Both the position numbers and the translations under genes were made by a program. This document shows, piece by piece, positions 10,245 through 18,493 of a stretch of 64,000 nucleotides of DNA (its first letter is position 1; each line of letters opens with the position of its first letter). Below the pieces are notes generated by a model. That model made no database searches. It was not told the DNA's origin and saw only the letters and a list, made by a program, of their open reading frames with translations. Source of the DNA: Bradyrhizobium sp. AZCC 1693 (GTDB lineage: Bacteria > Pseudomonadota > Alphaproteobacteria > Rhizobiales > Xanthobacteraceae); NCBI RefSeq assembly GCF_036924745.1, contig NZ_JAZHSD010000001.1, positions 2,542,001-2,606,000 of the forward strand. Direction: 5' to 3'.

Positions 10245-11522
10245 TCAGCGCATCAGCTTCAGCGCATCGGAGAAAAATTCAGTCCCACCGAAATTGCCTG
10301 ATTTCAGGGCAAGCAGCATATCGCCCTTGTCGGCACCGACGGCACGCAAAACCGGCACTCCTGCAGCGATTTCTGCGCCTACGAGGAATCCGGGAATCCG
10401 CAGGCGGTCGACGACGGCGCCTGAAGTTTCACCACCCGCGACCACCAACCGCCGCACGCCGGAGCGCACCAAACCTTCCGCGATGTCCGCCATCGCCTGC
10501 TCGATGGCATGTCCGGCTGCATCGCGGCCATGCCGGGATTGCAGGGCTGCGACCTGGTCCGGCGTCGAGCTTGAGGCGATCAGGATTGGTCCATCGTTGA
10601 TTCGGTCATTCGCCCAGCCCAATGCGCGACGCACCTCGCCGGAGCCGGCGATGATCTGTTCAGGATCGAGATGCAGCACGGCCATGGTCTTTTCGGCGCT
10701 GGCGATCTGCGCCAGCGTCGCCTGCGAACAGCTCCCCGCCAGGCACGCTGCCGGTCCGCCGACCGGCGCACCGGACACCGCGCCTGCCGAAGCCGATTTG
10801 ACCTTGCCGGAGGCGACCAGCGCCCGCGCGATGCCGAGCCCGATGCCGGAGGCTCCCACGGACAGGCGATGATCGAGCGCAACGCTGCCGATGGTTTCGA
10901 GGTCGCGGTCGAAGACGGCGTCGATGACGGCCGCGCCTATGCCCTTCCCGGCAAGATCGGTAAGACGTCTGCGAACCGCGTCCGCGCCGCGCGACAGCGT
11001 GGCGAGATCCACCAGCCCGACCTTGGTCTGGCTCTGGCGCGCCAGCACCCGCACCAGATTGGAATCGTGCATCGGGTTGAGCGGGTGATCCTTCAGCGGG
11101 CTTTCGTTCAGCGGCACGGAACCGACGAACAGGTTGCCCTGATAGACGGTGCGGCCGGTTTCCGGAAAGGCCGGCGTCACCAGCACGATCGCATCGCCGG
11201 AATCGGCGCGCAGCGCATCCATGACAGGCCCGATATTGCCGGCATCGGTGGAATCGAAGGTCGAGCAGATCTTGAACAGCACATGGCCGGCGCCGCGGCC
11301 GCGCAGCCATTTCTCCGCGGCGCGAGAACGATCAACCGCCACGTCAGCCTCGATCGAGCGGCTCTTGAGCGACACCACGACCGCGTCGACCTCCGGCAGC
11401 GCGAGGTCGTCCGAGGGAACGCCAATCGTCTGCACCGTGCGCAGGCCCTGACGCGTCAGCGTGTTGGCGAGATCGGAGGCGCCGGTGTAGTCGTCGGCGA
11501 TGCAGCCCAAGGACAATTTCAC
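10245..11522 (-). CDS. otnK: 3-oxo-tetronate kinase
   Basis: A 425-residue member of the four-carbon acid sugar kinase (DUF1537) family, which phosphorylates 3-oxo-tetronate with ATP. The N-terminal substrate domain begins LGCIADDYTGASDLANTL; the C-terminal nucleotide-binding domain contains VVAGGETSGAVVDRL and GAEIAAGVPVLRA, the usual family landmarks. Its start overlaps the stop of otnI by 4 bases, so the two are translationally coupled. With ltnD, otnI and otnC it completes the route from L-threonate to DHAP. The name rests on family plus neighbours; a D-erythronate or threonate kinase is the main alternative. Confidence 0.88.
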   Translation of the reverse strand: MKLSLGCIADDYTGASDLANTLTRQGLRTVQTIGVPSDDLALPEVDAVVVSLKSRSIEADVAVDRSRAAEKWLRGRGAGHVLFKICSTFDSTDAGNIGPVMDALRADSGDAIVLVTPAFPETGRTVYQGNLFVGSVPLNESPLKDHPLNPMHDSNLVRVLARQSQTKVGLVDLATLSRGADAVRRRLTDLAGKGIGAAVIDAVFDRDLETIGSVALDHRLSVGASGIGLGIARALVASGKVKSASAGAVSGAPVGGPAACLAGSCSQATLAQIASAEKTMAVLHLDPEQIIAGSGEVRRALGWANDRINDGPILIASSSTPDQVAALQSRHGRDAAGHAIEQAMADIAEGLVRSGVRRLVVAGGETSGAVVDRLRIPGFLVGAEIAAGVPVLRAVGADKGDMLLALKSGNFGGTEFFSDALKLMR

Positions 11523-12301
11523 GGCTTTACTCCGGCATAGGGTTTGAACCAGCCAAGGCCGTCGGTGGTCTTGGCCCGCGGGTTATACTCGCAGCCGACG
11601 AAGCCGCCATAGCCGAGCCGGTCGAGCTCGGCGAACAGGAACGGATAGTTCAGTTCCTCACCGTCGGGTTCGTTGCGCGAGGGAATGCTGGCGATCTGGA
11701 CATGGCCTGTAATCGGCATCATCTCGCGCAGCCGCATGGTGACGTCGCCATGGATGATCTGGCAGTGATAGATGTCGAACTGCAGTTTCAGGTTAGGGAT
11801 CTTCAGCTCGGTGATCAGGTCGCGCGCGAAGCCAAAATCGTTGAGGAAGTAGCCTGGCACATTGCGGGCATTGATCGGCTCGATCACGACGTCGAGGCCG
11901 TGGGGCGCAAAGAATTCCGCGGCCCACGTCACCGATTTGTAAAACTGCTCGACGGCTTTCGGTTCGCTGCGGTTGGCGATGCCGGCCATCAGATGCAGCC
12001 GCTTGACGCCGGTCGCCTTGGCGTAAGGAAGCGCCGTCTCAAGGCTTCGCTTCAGATCGTCAAAACGCTCCGGCAGCGCGGCAAAGCCCTTTTCACCGGC
12101 GTCCCAATTGCCCGGCGGCAGGTTGAACAGCGCCTGTGTCAGGCCGTTTTTCTGCAACCGCCCGCCGACGGCGTCTGCCGGATGATCGTAGGGAAACAGG
12201 AATTCTACCGCGGTGAAGCCCGCTTTTGCCGCCGCCTCGAAACGGTCAAGGAACGGCACATCGGTGAACATCATGGAGAGATTGGCGGCAAAGCGCGGCA
12301 T
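11519..12301 (-). CDS. otnI: 2-oxo-tetronate isomerase (hydroxypyruvate isomerase family)
   Basis: A 260-residue TIM-barrel protein of the hydroxypyruvate isomerase family. Metal and acid residues are seen in VVIEPINARNVPGYF, LQFDIYHCQ, GHVQIASIPSR and GCEYNPR. By family knowledge OtnI converts 2-oxo-tetronate to 3-oxo-tetronate; Hyi proteins with the same fold act on hydroxypyruvate, and the sequence alone does not fully separate them. The context between ltnD and otnK decides for OtnI. It lies 26 bases after ltnD and overlaps otnK by 4 bases. Confidence 0.87.
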   Translation of the reverse strand: MPRFAANLSMMFTDVPFLDRFEAAAKAGFTAVEFLFPYDHPADAVGGRLQKNGLTQALFNLPPGNWDAGEKGFAALPERFDDLKRSLETALPYAKATGVKRLHLMAGIANRSEPKAVEQFYKSVTWAAEFFAPHGLDVVIEPINARNVPGYFLNDFGFARDLITELKIPNLKLQFDIYHCQIIHGDVTMRLREMMPITGHVQIASIPSRNEPDGEELNYPFLFAELDRLGYGGFVGCEYNPRAKTTDGLGWFKPYAGVKP

Positions 12302-12327
12302 CGAGCGTCCCCTTCGTGATCTTGCTA

Positions 12328-13242
12328 TTATTTCGGCTCACCCGGCAGATGCGTGCCGGTGACGCGAGCATACATCCGCGCCACCGAGGCGTCGTCATCG
12401 CGCCCCATGCCGGCGGCCGACGTCATCAGGAACATCTGCAAGGCCGCGGCGGAAACCGGCACCGGAAATTTCGCCGAGCGCGCCATGTCCTGGATGATGC
12501 CGAGATCTTTGACGAAAATATCCACCGCGCTGCGCGGCGCATAATCGCCGTCGAGCACATGCGGCATGCGGTTCTCGAACATCCAGGAATTGCCGGCGGA
12601 CGCCGTGATCACCTCATAGACCTTTCGGATATCGAGACCCTGCTTGGCGGCAAATGCAATCGCTTCCGAGGCGGCGGCGATGTGGACGCCGGCGAGGAGC
12701 TGGTTGATCATCTTGAACGCCGCGCCCTGCCCTGCATCGTCGCCGAGCTCGTACAGTTTTGCGGCCATCGCATCGAGTGCCGGGCGGGCTTTTGAAAACG
12801 CCGCCGGACTGCCGGACGCCAGGATCGTGAGTTCGCCCTGCGCCGCGCGCTGCGCGCCGCCGGAAATCGGCGCGTCGAGGTAGTGCCGCTCTGTTGCCTC
12901 CAACTGCTTGGCGAGCCGCCGCGCGACGTCAGGGTCCATGGTGGCGGAGGAGATGAACACGCCTCCCTTCCCGAGCGTTTCGGCGACGCCATTGGCGCCG
13001 AACAGGATGGTTTCGGTCTGCGCCGCGTTGACGACGACACTGACGACGATGTCGGCCAATTTCGCCGCTTCCGCCGGCGAGCCAGCGCCCTTGCCGCCAT
13101 CGGCCACGAACCGCGCCACGGAATCCGCCGAGACGTCGCAGCCGGTGACCTCAAACCCCGCCCGGCGCAGCGAGATCGCCATGCCGAAGCCCATTGAGCC
13201 CAGCCCGATGACGGCGACGCGCGGTTTTACTGATGCAGGCAT
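12328..13242 (-). CDS. ltnD: L-threonate dehydrogenase
   Basis: A 304-residue beta-hydroxyacid dehydrogenase. The N-terminal Rossmann motif VIGLGSMGFGMA binds NAD; the substrate signature LDAPISGGAQRA and the catalytic-lysine region GAAFKMINQLL are in place. In the tetronate pathway it oxidises L-threonate to 2-oxo-tetronate. The ATG at 13242 is chosen because GAGGGA lies 8 bases upstream; longer in-frame extensions to 13764 run antisense into otnC and are not credible. It is the first gene of the minus-strand operon ltnD-otnI-otnK and is divergent from otnC. Confidence 0.88.
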   Translation of the reverse strand: MPASVKPRVAVIGLGSMGFGMAISLRRAGFEVTGCDVSADSVARFVADGGKGAGSPAEAAKLADIVVSVVVNAAQTETILFGANGVAETLGKGGVFISSATMDPDVARRLAKQLEATERHYLDAPISGGAQRAAQGELTILASGSPAAFSKARPALDAMAAKLYELGDDAGQGAAFKMINQLLAGVHIAAASEAIAFAAKQGLDIRKVYEVITASAGNSWMFENRMPHVLDGDYAPRSAVDIFVKDLGIIQDMARSAKFPVPVSAAALQMFLMTSAAGMGRDDDASVARMYARVTGTHLPGEPK

Positions 13243-13383
13243 ACGGCGGTCCCTCAATGGTTTCATTTTAGCCGCGATCCGGTCGGCGGCTTTGCTTCTG
13301 GGTATCACGGCTTGGCCGCGCTGCCAAAGCGTGAGACAAGGCGGAAAACGGGTGATATCCCGGATCAGACCGAGGGCGAAACC

Positions 13384-14037
13384 ATGAGCGAAACCAGGAT
13401 TCGCGAGGAAATCTGCCGCCTCGGCCGCTCGCTGTTCGATCGCGGGTTGACGCCGGGCTCCTCGGGCAACATCAGCGTGAAACTCGATGACGGCGGCTGG
13501 CTGGTGACGCCGACCAATGCTTCGCTGGGCGCGCTCGATCCGGCGCGGATGTCGCGGCTCGGGCCGGACGGGCGGTTGGTTTCCGGCGACGCGCCGACCA
13601 AGGAAGTACCGCTGCATACCGCGCTGTACCAGACCCGCGGCGCCGCACGCGCGGTGGTGCATCTTCATTCGACCCACTCGGTGGCGTTGTCGATGCTGCC
13701 GGAAATCGATCCCCGCGCCGCGCTGCCGCCGATGACACCGTATTATCTGATGAAATGCGGCCACACCGCGCTGCTGCCGTATTATCGACCCGGCGATCCG
13801 GCGGTCGCCGACGCCATCAAGGGGCTGGCGGGGAAATACTCATCCGTACTGCTGGCCAATCACGGGCCGGTGGTATCGGGAGACACGCTGGAGGCGGCGG
13901 TGTTCGCGATCGAGGAACTGGAAGAGACGGCGAAACTCTATCTGCTGCTGCGCGGGCTGAACCCGCGGTATCTGTCGCCGGCGCAGGTGGAGGATTTGGC
14001 GAAGACGTTTGGGCTGACGCTACCCGAGCACGACTAA
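13384..14037 (+). CDS. otnC: 3-oxo-tetronate 4-phosphate decarboxylase (class II aldolase family)
   Basis: A 217-residue class II aldolase/adducin-fold protein. SSGNISVK, the acidic residue in TKEVPLHTALYQ, and the zinc ligands in VVHLHSTHSVAL and LLANHGPVVSG match the family; metal-dependent decarboxylation gives DHAP. The ATG at 13384 begins the conserved SETRIREEICRLGRSLFDRG block; a start at 13312 would add 24 residues of non-family sequence. The gene is divergent from ltnD across 141 bases, which probably hold both promoters. This is the only pathway gene on the plus strand. Confidence 0.86.
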   Translation: MSETRIREEICRLGRSLFDRGLTPGSSGNISVKLDDGGWLVTPTNASLGALDPARMSRLGPDGRLVSGDAPTKEVPLHTALYQTRGAARAVVHLHSTHSVALSMLPEIDPRAALPPMTPYYLMKCGHTALLPYYRPGDPAVADAIKGLAGKYSSVLLANHGPVVSGDTLEAAVFAIEELEETAKLYLLLRGLNPRYLSPAQVEDLAKTFGLTLPEHD

Positions 14038-14267
14038 TCGAAGAATAGAGTGGTCGCGGAACAGGCCCATTCGCGCCCAAGCCGTAGCATTGCCAGGCAT
14101 CTCGGAAAGGTCGAGGTACGTTCCTTTGCGGTATCGCAACGCCCTCGCCTCCCCTTTCTCGAAGGCGAATGACAACGGCCCACCTTGACTATAAGTTGAA
14201 AGAGACGCAGCATACCCGCTTTCGAGATTTGAAATTCTTTGATTGATTTGTTCGATTGGAGGTTTTC
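14038..14267. other. Intergenic region ahead of the phosphoesterase-CHAT cassette
   Basis: 230 bases, noticeably more AT-rich than otnC, and likely to contain the cassette promoter. On the minus strand one frame from about 14260 to 14041 reads as fairly protein-like (ending MGLFRDHSILRL), but it has no start with a ribosome site and may be a gene remnant or chance. Confidence 0.4.
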
Positions 14268-15725
14268 GTGCCTGCCTGGTCCGACAACATCCCGCAGTTT
14301 GACGAACTCTATTCGGTGTCCGACCTGCACATGGGTGGCGCCCAATCCGGCTCACAGATCTTTAATTCAGGCCCCGAGCTTGCCAAGCTGATCGAATTTC
14401 TGCGAACCAAACCCGGCATGGTCGCCCTGGTGATCAATGGCGATATGGTTGACTTTCTGGCTGAGCCGGGCGCCAAGGCGTTCGACCCCGACGGCGCCAT
14501 CCAAAAACTCGATCGTATCGCAGGCGATGCCGCCTTCGCTCCGGTCTGGAAAGTGCTCAGGAAATTCGCTCGTACCAAAGGGCGGCGCCTGATCATCACG
14601 CTTGGCAATCACGACCTCGAACTCGCGCTGCCGTGGGTTCGTGAACATCTTCTCGATCTGATCGCCGGAGACGACGATGCAGCCCGAGGACGTGTCGTGC
14701 TGGCGTTTGATGGAACCGGATTTCTCTGCCGGGTCGGTAACGCCACCGTCCTGTGCCTTCACGGCAACGAGGTTGACGACTGGAATGTAACCGACTTTGA
14801 GACCATTCGCCGCTGCGGACGCGATCTGCAGCAGGGACGTTTCGTTGATACCTGGATTCCGAATGCCGGCACGCATCTCGTTATTGAAGTGATGAACGAT
14901 ATCAAGAAGGGATATCCGTTTGTCGATCTGCTCAAACCCGAACTAGAGGCAGTGATCCCGGTATTGCTGGCGGTGGCGCCGGACAAGCGCGACCAGATCG
15001 GTGGTGCCTTCCCGGTGCTCAAGCGTCTTGCCATGGACAAGATCCGTCGCGCGACTGGCTTGCTCGGCGCAGAGGAAGAACGCGAGGAGGTAGCGCTGAC
15101 GGCAAATGGCTCGCCATTGTGGCGACGGACGATCGATCATGATGCGCTGATGACACGGATGGACGATCGCCTGCAACGCGGTATCGACCCTATTTCGCTG
15201 GTTCCCGCCGGCGACCGCACGCACCAACTCGGGTTCTCCGACGCGGTATGGAGTTGGGTGCGCGGCAAAGATGTTCGCGAGACGCTCCGGCGGGCACTCG
15301 ACGACCTGCAGAAGGACCGCAGTTTCGACTGGTCGCTCGAGGACGACACGTTTCATCAACTCGACGATACTATCACATCGAATGTCGATTTTGTCCTGGC
15401 GGGCCATACCCATCTGGAGCGAGCGCTTCCGCGGCGCAAGCGAAACGGATTCTATTTCAACAGCGGAACCTGGGCGCGACTGATCCGGCTGGAGCCGCAT
15501 GTGTTGGCGGATCAGGCCGAATTCAACAAGGCTTATGGCGTGATGGCGGCCGGAACCATGGACGCGCTCGATGAATTTCCAGGGCTGGTACTGCGGCGAC
15601 GTACGGTCGTCACCGTAAGGACAGACGCCGCGGGTACGCGTGGCGAGCTCCTGCGTTGGGACATGGTCGACGGCAAACCCGATCTCGTTCGAGTCGACGC
15701 CAACGCCGGCATGACAAAGAGCTGA
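14268..15725 (+). CDS. Calcineurin-like metallophosphoesterase
   Basis: 485 residues from the GTG at 14268, picked because GGAGG lies 5 bases upstream; a TTG at 14256 is less likely. The dinuclear-metal motifs of the calcineurin-like family are complete: SDLHMGG (Asp19, His21), GDMVD (Asp59), GNHD (Asn114, His115), CLHG (His165) and GHTH (His381, His383). The stretch of about 215 residues between His165 and GHTH is long for the fold and has no motif I recognise. The likely activity is hydrolysis of a phosphodiester or phosphomonoester; the substrate is unknown. It is cytoplasmic, with no signal peptide. The CHAT gene begins 7 bases after its stop. Confidence 0.88.
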   Translation: MPAWSDNIPQFDELYSVSDLHMGGAQSGSQIFNSGPELAKLIEFLRTKPGMVALVINGDMVDFLAEPGAKAFDPDGAIQKLDRIAGDAAFAPVWKVLRKFARTKGRRLIITLGNHDLELALPWVREHLLDLIAGDDDAARGRVVLAFDGTGFLCRVGNATVLCLHGNEVDDWNVTDFETIRRCGRDLQQGRFVDTWIPNAGTHLVIEVMNDIKKGYPFVDLLKPELEAVIPVLLAVAPDKRDQIGGAFPVLKRLAMDKIRRATGLLGAEEEREEVALTANGSPLWRRTIDHDALMTRMDDRLQRGIDPISLVPAGDRTHQLGFSDAVWSWVRGKDVRETLRRALDDLQKDRSFDWSLEDDTFHQLDDTITSNVDFVLAGHTHLERALPRRKRNGFYFNSGTWARLIRLEPHVLADQAEFNKAYGVMAAGTMDALDEFPGLVLRRRTVVTVRTDAAGTRGELLRWDMVDGKPDLVRVDANAGMTKS

Positions 15726-15732
15726 GACAGCG

Positions 15733-17730
15733 ATGCATACGATCACTCTCGAACTGCTGCGACACGGCCCGGCGCACAATCAGTTGCTTTCGCCCCTGAC
15801 ACCCTATCTTGCCCTGTGCGAGAACCACGGCGCTGTGACGATGCACGTGCCTTTCGAGCACAATCAGTTCCTGCACAGACTCGATGCACTTGGTTATCGT
15901 GTGAGTAACGACGCAAGGGTTTTCCAGCTGAAGGATACTGCAGCCGTGCTCGGTGACATGCTGGGAACGGTTCCCGGATTGACGGCCGAGACCAACAAGC
16001 AAAATTCCGGCGTTGAACCGCTGACGCATCTTCGCCTGATTATCTCGGCCTCCGAACTGGCGCTGCTGCCATTCGAGCTTGCGCTCTCGCCGGCTGGCCT
16101 CCCTGGAGCCGGCCAGCATCTATTGCTGCAACCACAGATGCCGGTTTGCTTGACGCGCGAGGTGCGTCGCGCTCCCGACAACGACCTGAAATGGCCGGAT
16201 CGCGCACCGCGTGTTCTGTTTGTCGCGGCGGCCCCTTCCGAGGTGGGTGACATCCCGCTTGAAGCACATCTGCTTGCGTTGCGGCGGGCGATTGCGCCCT
16301 GGGTGAAGTACTACAATCCCAGCGACAAAACTGCGCGCGCGAAGGTCTTGAGCAAGCACTTCGTGTTCCTCCCCAACGCCTCGCTTGAGGCCATTGAAAG
16401 AGAGTGCGCTTCATCGTCCTTTACCCACATTCACATTCTGGCGCACGGCATCCCGTTTGGCGAGGGTCATGACACGCGCTATGCGCTGGCTTTGCACGAT
16501 GCTCGGGATCCCAATCGGATGGATCGCGTCAACGGTGCGCGGCTTGCAACTGCGTTGCGGGCCGCAGGCCGATCGGGCAACAACAACCTCTCACGCCCGG
16601 CGGTTGTCACCATGGCAAGCTGTGATGCCTCCAACGTCGGCTCCGTGGCCGGAGCCGGCTCGAGCATTGCGCATGCGTTGCATGAAGCCGGAATTGCCAT
16701 GGTCGTCGCCGGACAATTTCCTCTGTCGTTTGAAGGATCGGTTCGGCTTGTGGAAGTGCTGTACGACGGCTTGCTGTGGGGAAGCGATCCGCGCCGGCTG
16801 ATTTTCGATGTGCGCCGGCGGCTCTACGGCCAGTTTCCGGAGCGGCACGATTGGGCCAGTCTCACTACCTACCTTTCTCTGCCACGCGACTTTGACAAGC
16901 AACTCTCGGCGACCCAAATAAAGCAGGCAATGGAAAGCATCAATGCCGCAATGAGTCATGCCGACGAAGCAACGCGTCACACCTCGAACAGAATGCAATC
17001 CAAGCTCCGTTCGGAACAAAGGCAGGACAACGTTGGTCAACTGCTGGAGGATGCCCGGCAGCGCATGCGCGACGGAAAGAAGCGATTGAACGATCTGGTT
17101 GCAACGATTCCGGAGCAGGAAGCAAAGATTTATGGATTGCTCGCGAGCACCGAGAAGCGACAAGCTCAGGTTTTGTATTTGGTCAATCTCGGTGCGGAAT
17201 CAAATAAGCTGCTCGTCAACGCGCGTGATCATTACTGGGAAGCGTTCCAGACCAATCGCGCTTTGCACTGGGCTGTCGTTCAATATCTATCATTGAGCTT
17301 GATCGTTGCGCATATACCCGGCTTGATGGAAGGCGAAAACACTCCAGGACCAGAGTACCGGCCAGAGAAGAACCCAAAGCAATTGTGGTCGATGGCCCGC
17401 CTGTTGTCGCTTTACGACACGAACCACGAGAGCCGGGAAACCCGGAGCTGGGCGCACGCCAATCTCATAGAACTTTATCTGCTATCTCTCTTGCCCGATC
17501 TGAACAGTTCGATTGCACCGGCCGATGCGATGCGGCTCGCAGTCGAACATACCGATCAAGTAATTAACATCGCTGGATGGGACTCGTTTGAAGCATATTC
17601 AACGCGCCGACAGGTGCTGCGCTATCTGGAATGGTACAACGAACTGACGGGAGCTTATCTCGCGCCGCTCGCCGGTCTCGCCGAACAGATATTTAACCGC
17701 TTCCCGCCCGAGGTGGAGGACCAGTTCTAG
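15733..17730 (+). CDS. CHAT-domain (caspase-like) peptidase with helical C-terminal tail
   Basis: A 665-residue protein. Residues about 95-375 form a CHAT domain: ELALLPFELALSP near the front, the catalytic histidine in THIHILAHG (His238) and the catalytic cysteine in VVTMASCDASN (Cys297), then SSIAHALHEAGIAMVVAGQF. Residues about 385-460 are strongly helical and probably coiled-coil. Residues about 470-665 are helical, perhaps TPR-like, with no motif I can name. CHAT peptidases are C11/C14-clan cysteine proteases used as effectors in bacterial conflict systems. The start ATG lies 7 bases after the phosphoesterase stop, so the two are co-translated. The target is unknown. Confidence 0.88.
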   Translation: MHTITLELLRHGPAHNQLLSPLTPYLALCENHGAVTMHVPFEHNQFLHRLDALGYRVSNDARVFQLKDTAAVLGDMLGTVPGLTAETNKQNSGVEPLTHLRLIISASELALLPFELALSPAGLPGAGQHLLLQPQMPVCLTREVRRAPDNDLKWPDRAPRVLFVAAAPSEVGDIPLEAHLLALRRAIAPWVKYYNPSDKTARAKVLSKHFVFLPNASLEAIERECASSSFTHIHILAHGIPFGEGHDTRYALALHDARDPNRMDRVNGARLATALRAAGRSGNNNLSRPAVVTMASCDASNVGSVAGAGSSIAHALHEAGIAMVVAGQFPLSFEGSVRLVEVLYDGLLWGSDPRRLIFDVRRRLYGQFPERHDWASLTTYLSLPRDFDKQLSATQIKQAMESINAAMSHADEATRHTSNRMQSKLRSEQRQDNVGQLLEDARQRMRDGKKRLNDLVATIPEQEAKIYGLLASTEKRQAQVLYLVNLGAESNKLLVNARDHYWEAFQTNRALHWAVVQYLSLSLIVAHIPGLMEGENTPGPEYRPEKNPKQLWSMARLLSLYDTNHESRETRSWAHANLIELYLLSLLPDLNSSIAPADAMRLAVEHTDQVINIAGWDSFEAYSTRRQVLRYLEWYNELTGAYLAPLAGLAEQIFNRFPPEVEDQF

Positions 17731-17788
17731 ATGTCAGCGGACGCACGGCTCGAATGTGTCAGATCAGCAAACAAATGAGCGCCGCACA

Positions 17789-18493
17789 TCACAGCCCCAG
17801 ATACGCCTTCCTCACATCCGGATTGACGCTGATTTCCGCCGCACTGCCCTGCATCAACACCCGCCCCGTCTGCAGGATGTAGGCGCGGTCGGCGATCTCC
17901 AGGCATTCGGCCATGCGCTGCTCGACGATCAGCACGGTCATGCCGGCGTCGCGGATGCGTTTCACCGCCTGGAAGATTTCATCGACCAGCTTTGGCATGA
18001 TGCCCTGCGACGGCTCGTCGAGCATCAGCAACCGCGGCCGCGTCATCAGTGCGCGGCCGATCGCCAGCATCTGCTGCTCGCCGCCTGACAGCGTCTCGGC
18101 GCGCTGCTCCAGCCGCTCCTGCAGGCGCGGGAACAGCGTGAAGACGAGATCGAGCGGCGCCTCGCGGTTCGCTTCGCTGCGATAGAGGTAGCTGCCGAGC
18201 CTGAGATTGTCGCGCACCGACAGCCGCGGAAACAGCCGGCGGTTTTCCGGCACATAGGCGATGCCGCGCGAGGTGATGACGTGCTGCGCCAAGCCATCGA
18301 TCCTTGTGCCGTCGAACGACACGGTGCCGGAACGCGGCCGTTCCGCGCCCGCTATCGATTTCAGCAATGTCGACTTGCCGGCGCCGTTGGCGCCGGCAAC
18401 GCAGACGATTTCGCCCTTTGCGACTTCGATCGAAACCGCCGAGATCGCGACCAGGCCCTGATAGGCAGTGGTGACTTCATGCACCGACAGCAT
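17789..18493 (-). CDS. livF: Branched-chain amino acid-type ABC transporter ATPase LivF
   Basis: A 234-residue ABC ATPase. Walker A GANGAGKST, the signature LSGGEQQMLAIGRAL and Walker B LLMLDEPSQGIMPKLVDEIF are those of the LivF subfamily. It energises import through LivH/LivM together with LivG. Its start overlaps the end of livG by 17 bases, marking one operon livK-type gene, livH, livM, livG, livF on the minus strand. Liv transporters of this group also carry amides, urea or aromatic acids, so the name denotes the family and not leucine transport. Confidence 0.92.
   Translation of the reverse strand: MLSVHEVTTAYQGLVAISAVSIEVAKGEIVCVAGANGAGKSTLLKSIAGAERPRSGTVSFDGTRIDGLAQHVITSRGIAYVPENRRLFPRLSVRDNLRLGSYLYRSEANREAPLDLVFTLFPRLQERLEQRAETLSGGEQQMLAIGRALMTRPRLLMLDEPSQGIMPKLVDEIFQAVKRIRDAGMTVLIVEQRMAECLEIADRAYILQTGRVLMQGSAAEISVNPDVRKAYLGL

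Noticed and set aside
13243..13764. N-terminal extension of the ltnD frame
   Set aside because: It lies antisense to otnC and has no dehydrogenase-like sequence; the ATG at 13242 has a good ribosome site and starts the Rossmann fold.
14268..17730. Phosphoesterase-CHAT pair as part of a type III-E CRISPR or gasdermin system
   Set aside because: No CRISPR repeats, cas genes or gasdermin-like gene lie nearby, and the helix-CHAT order differs from Csx29.
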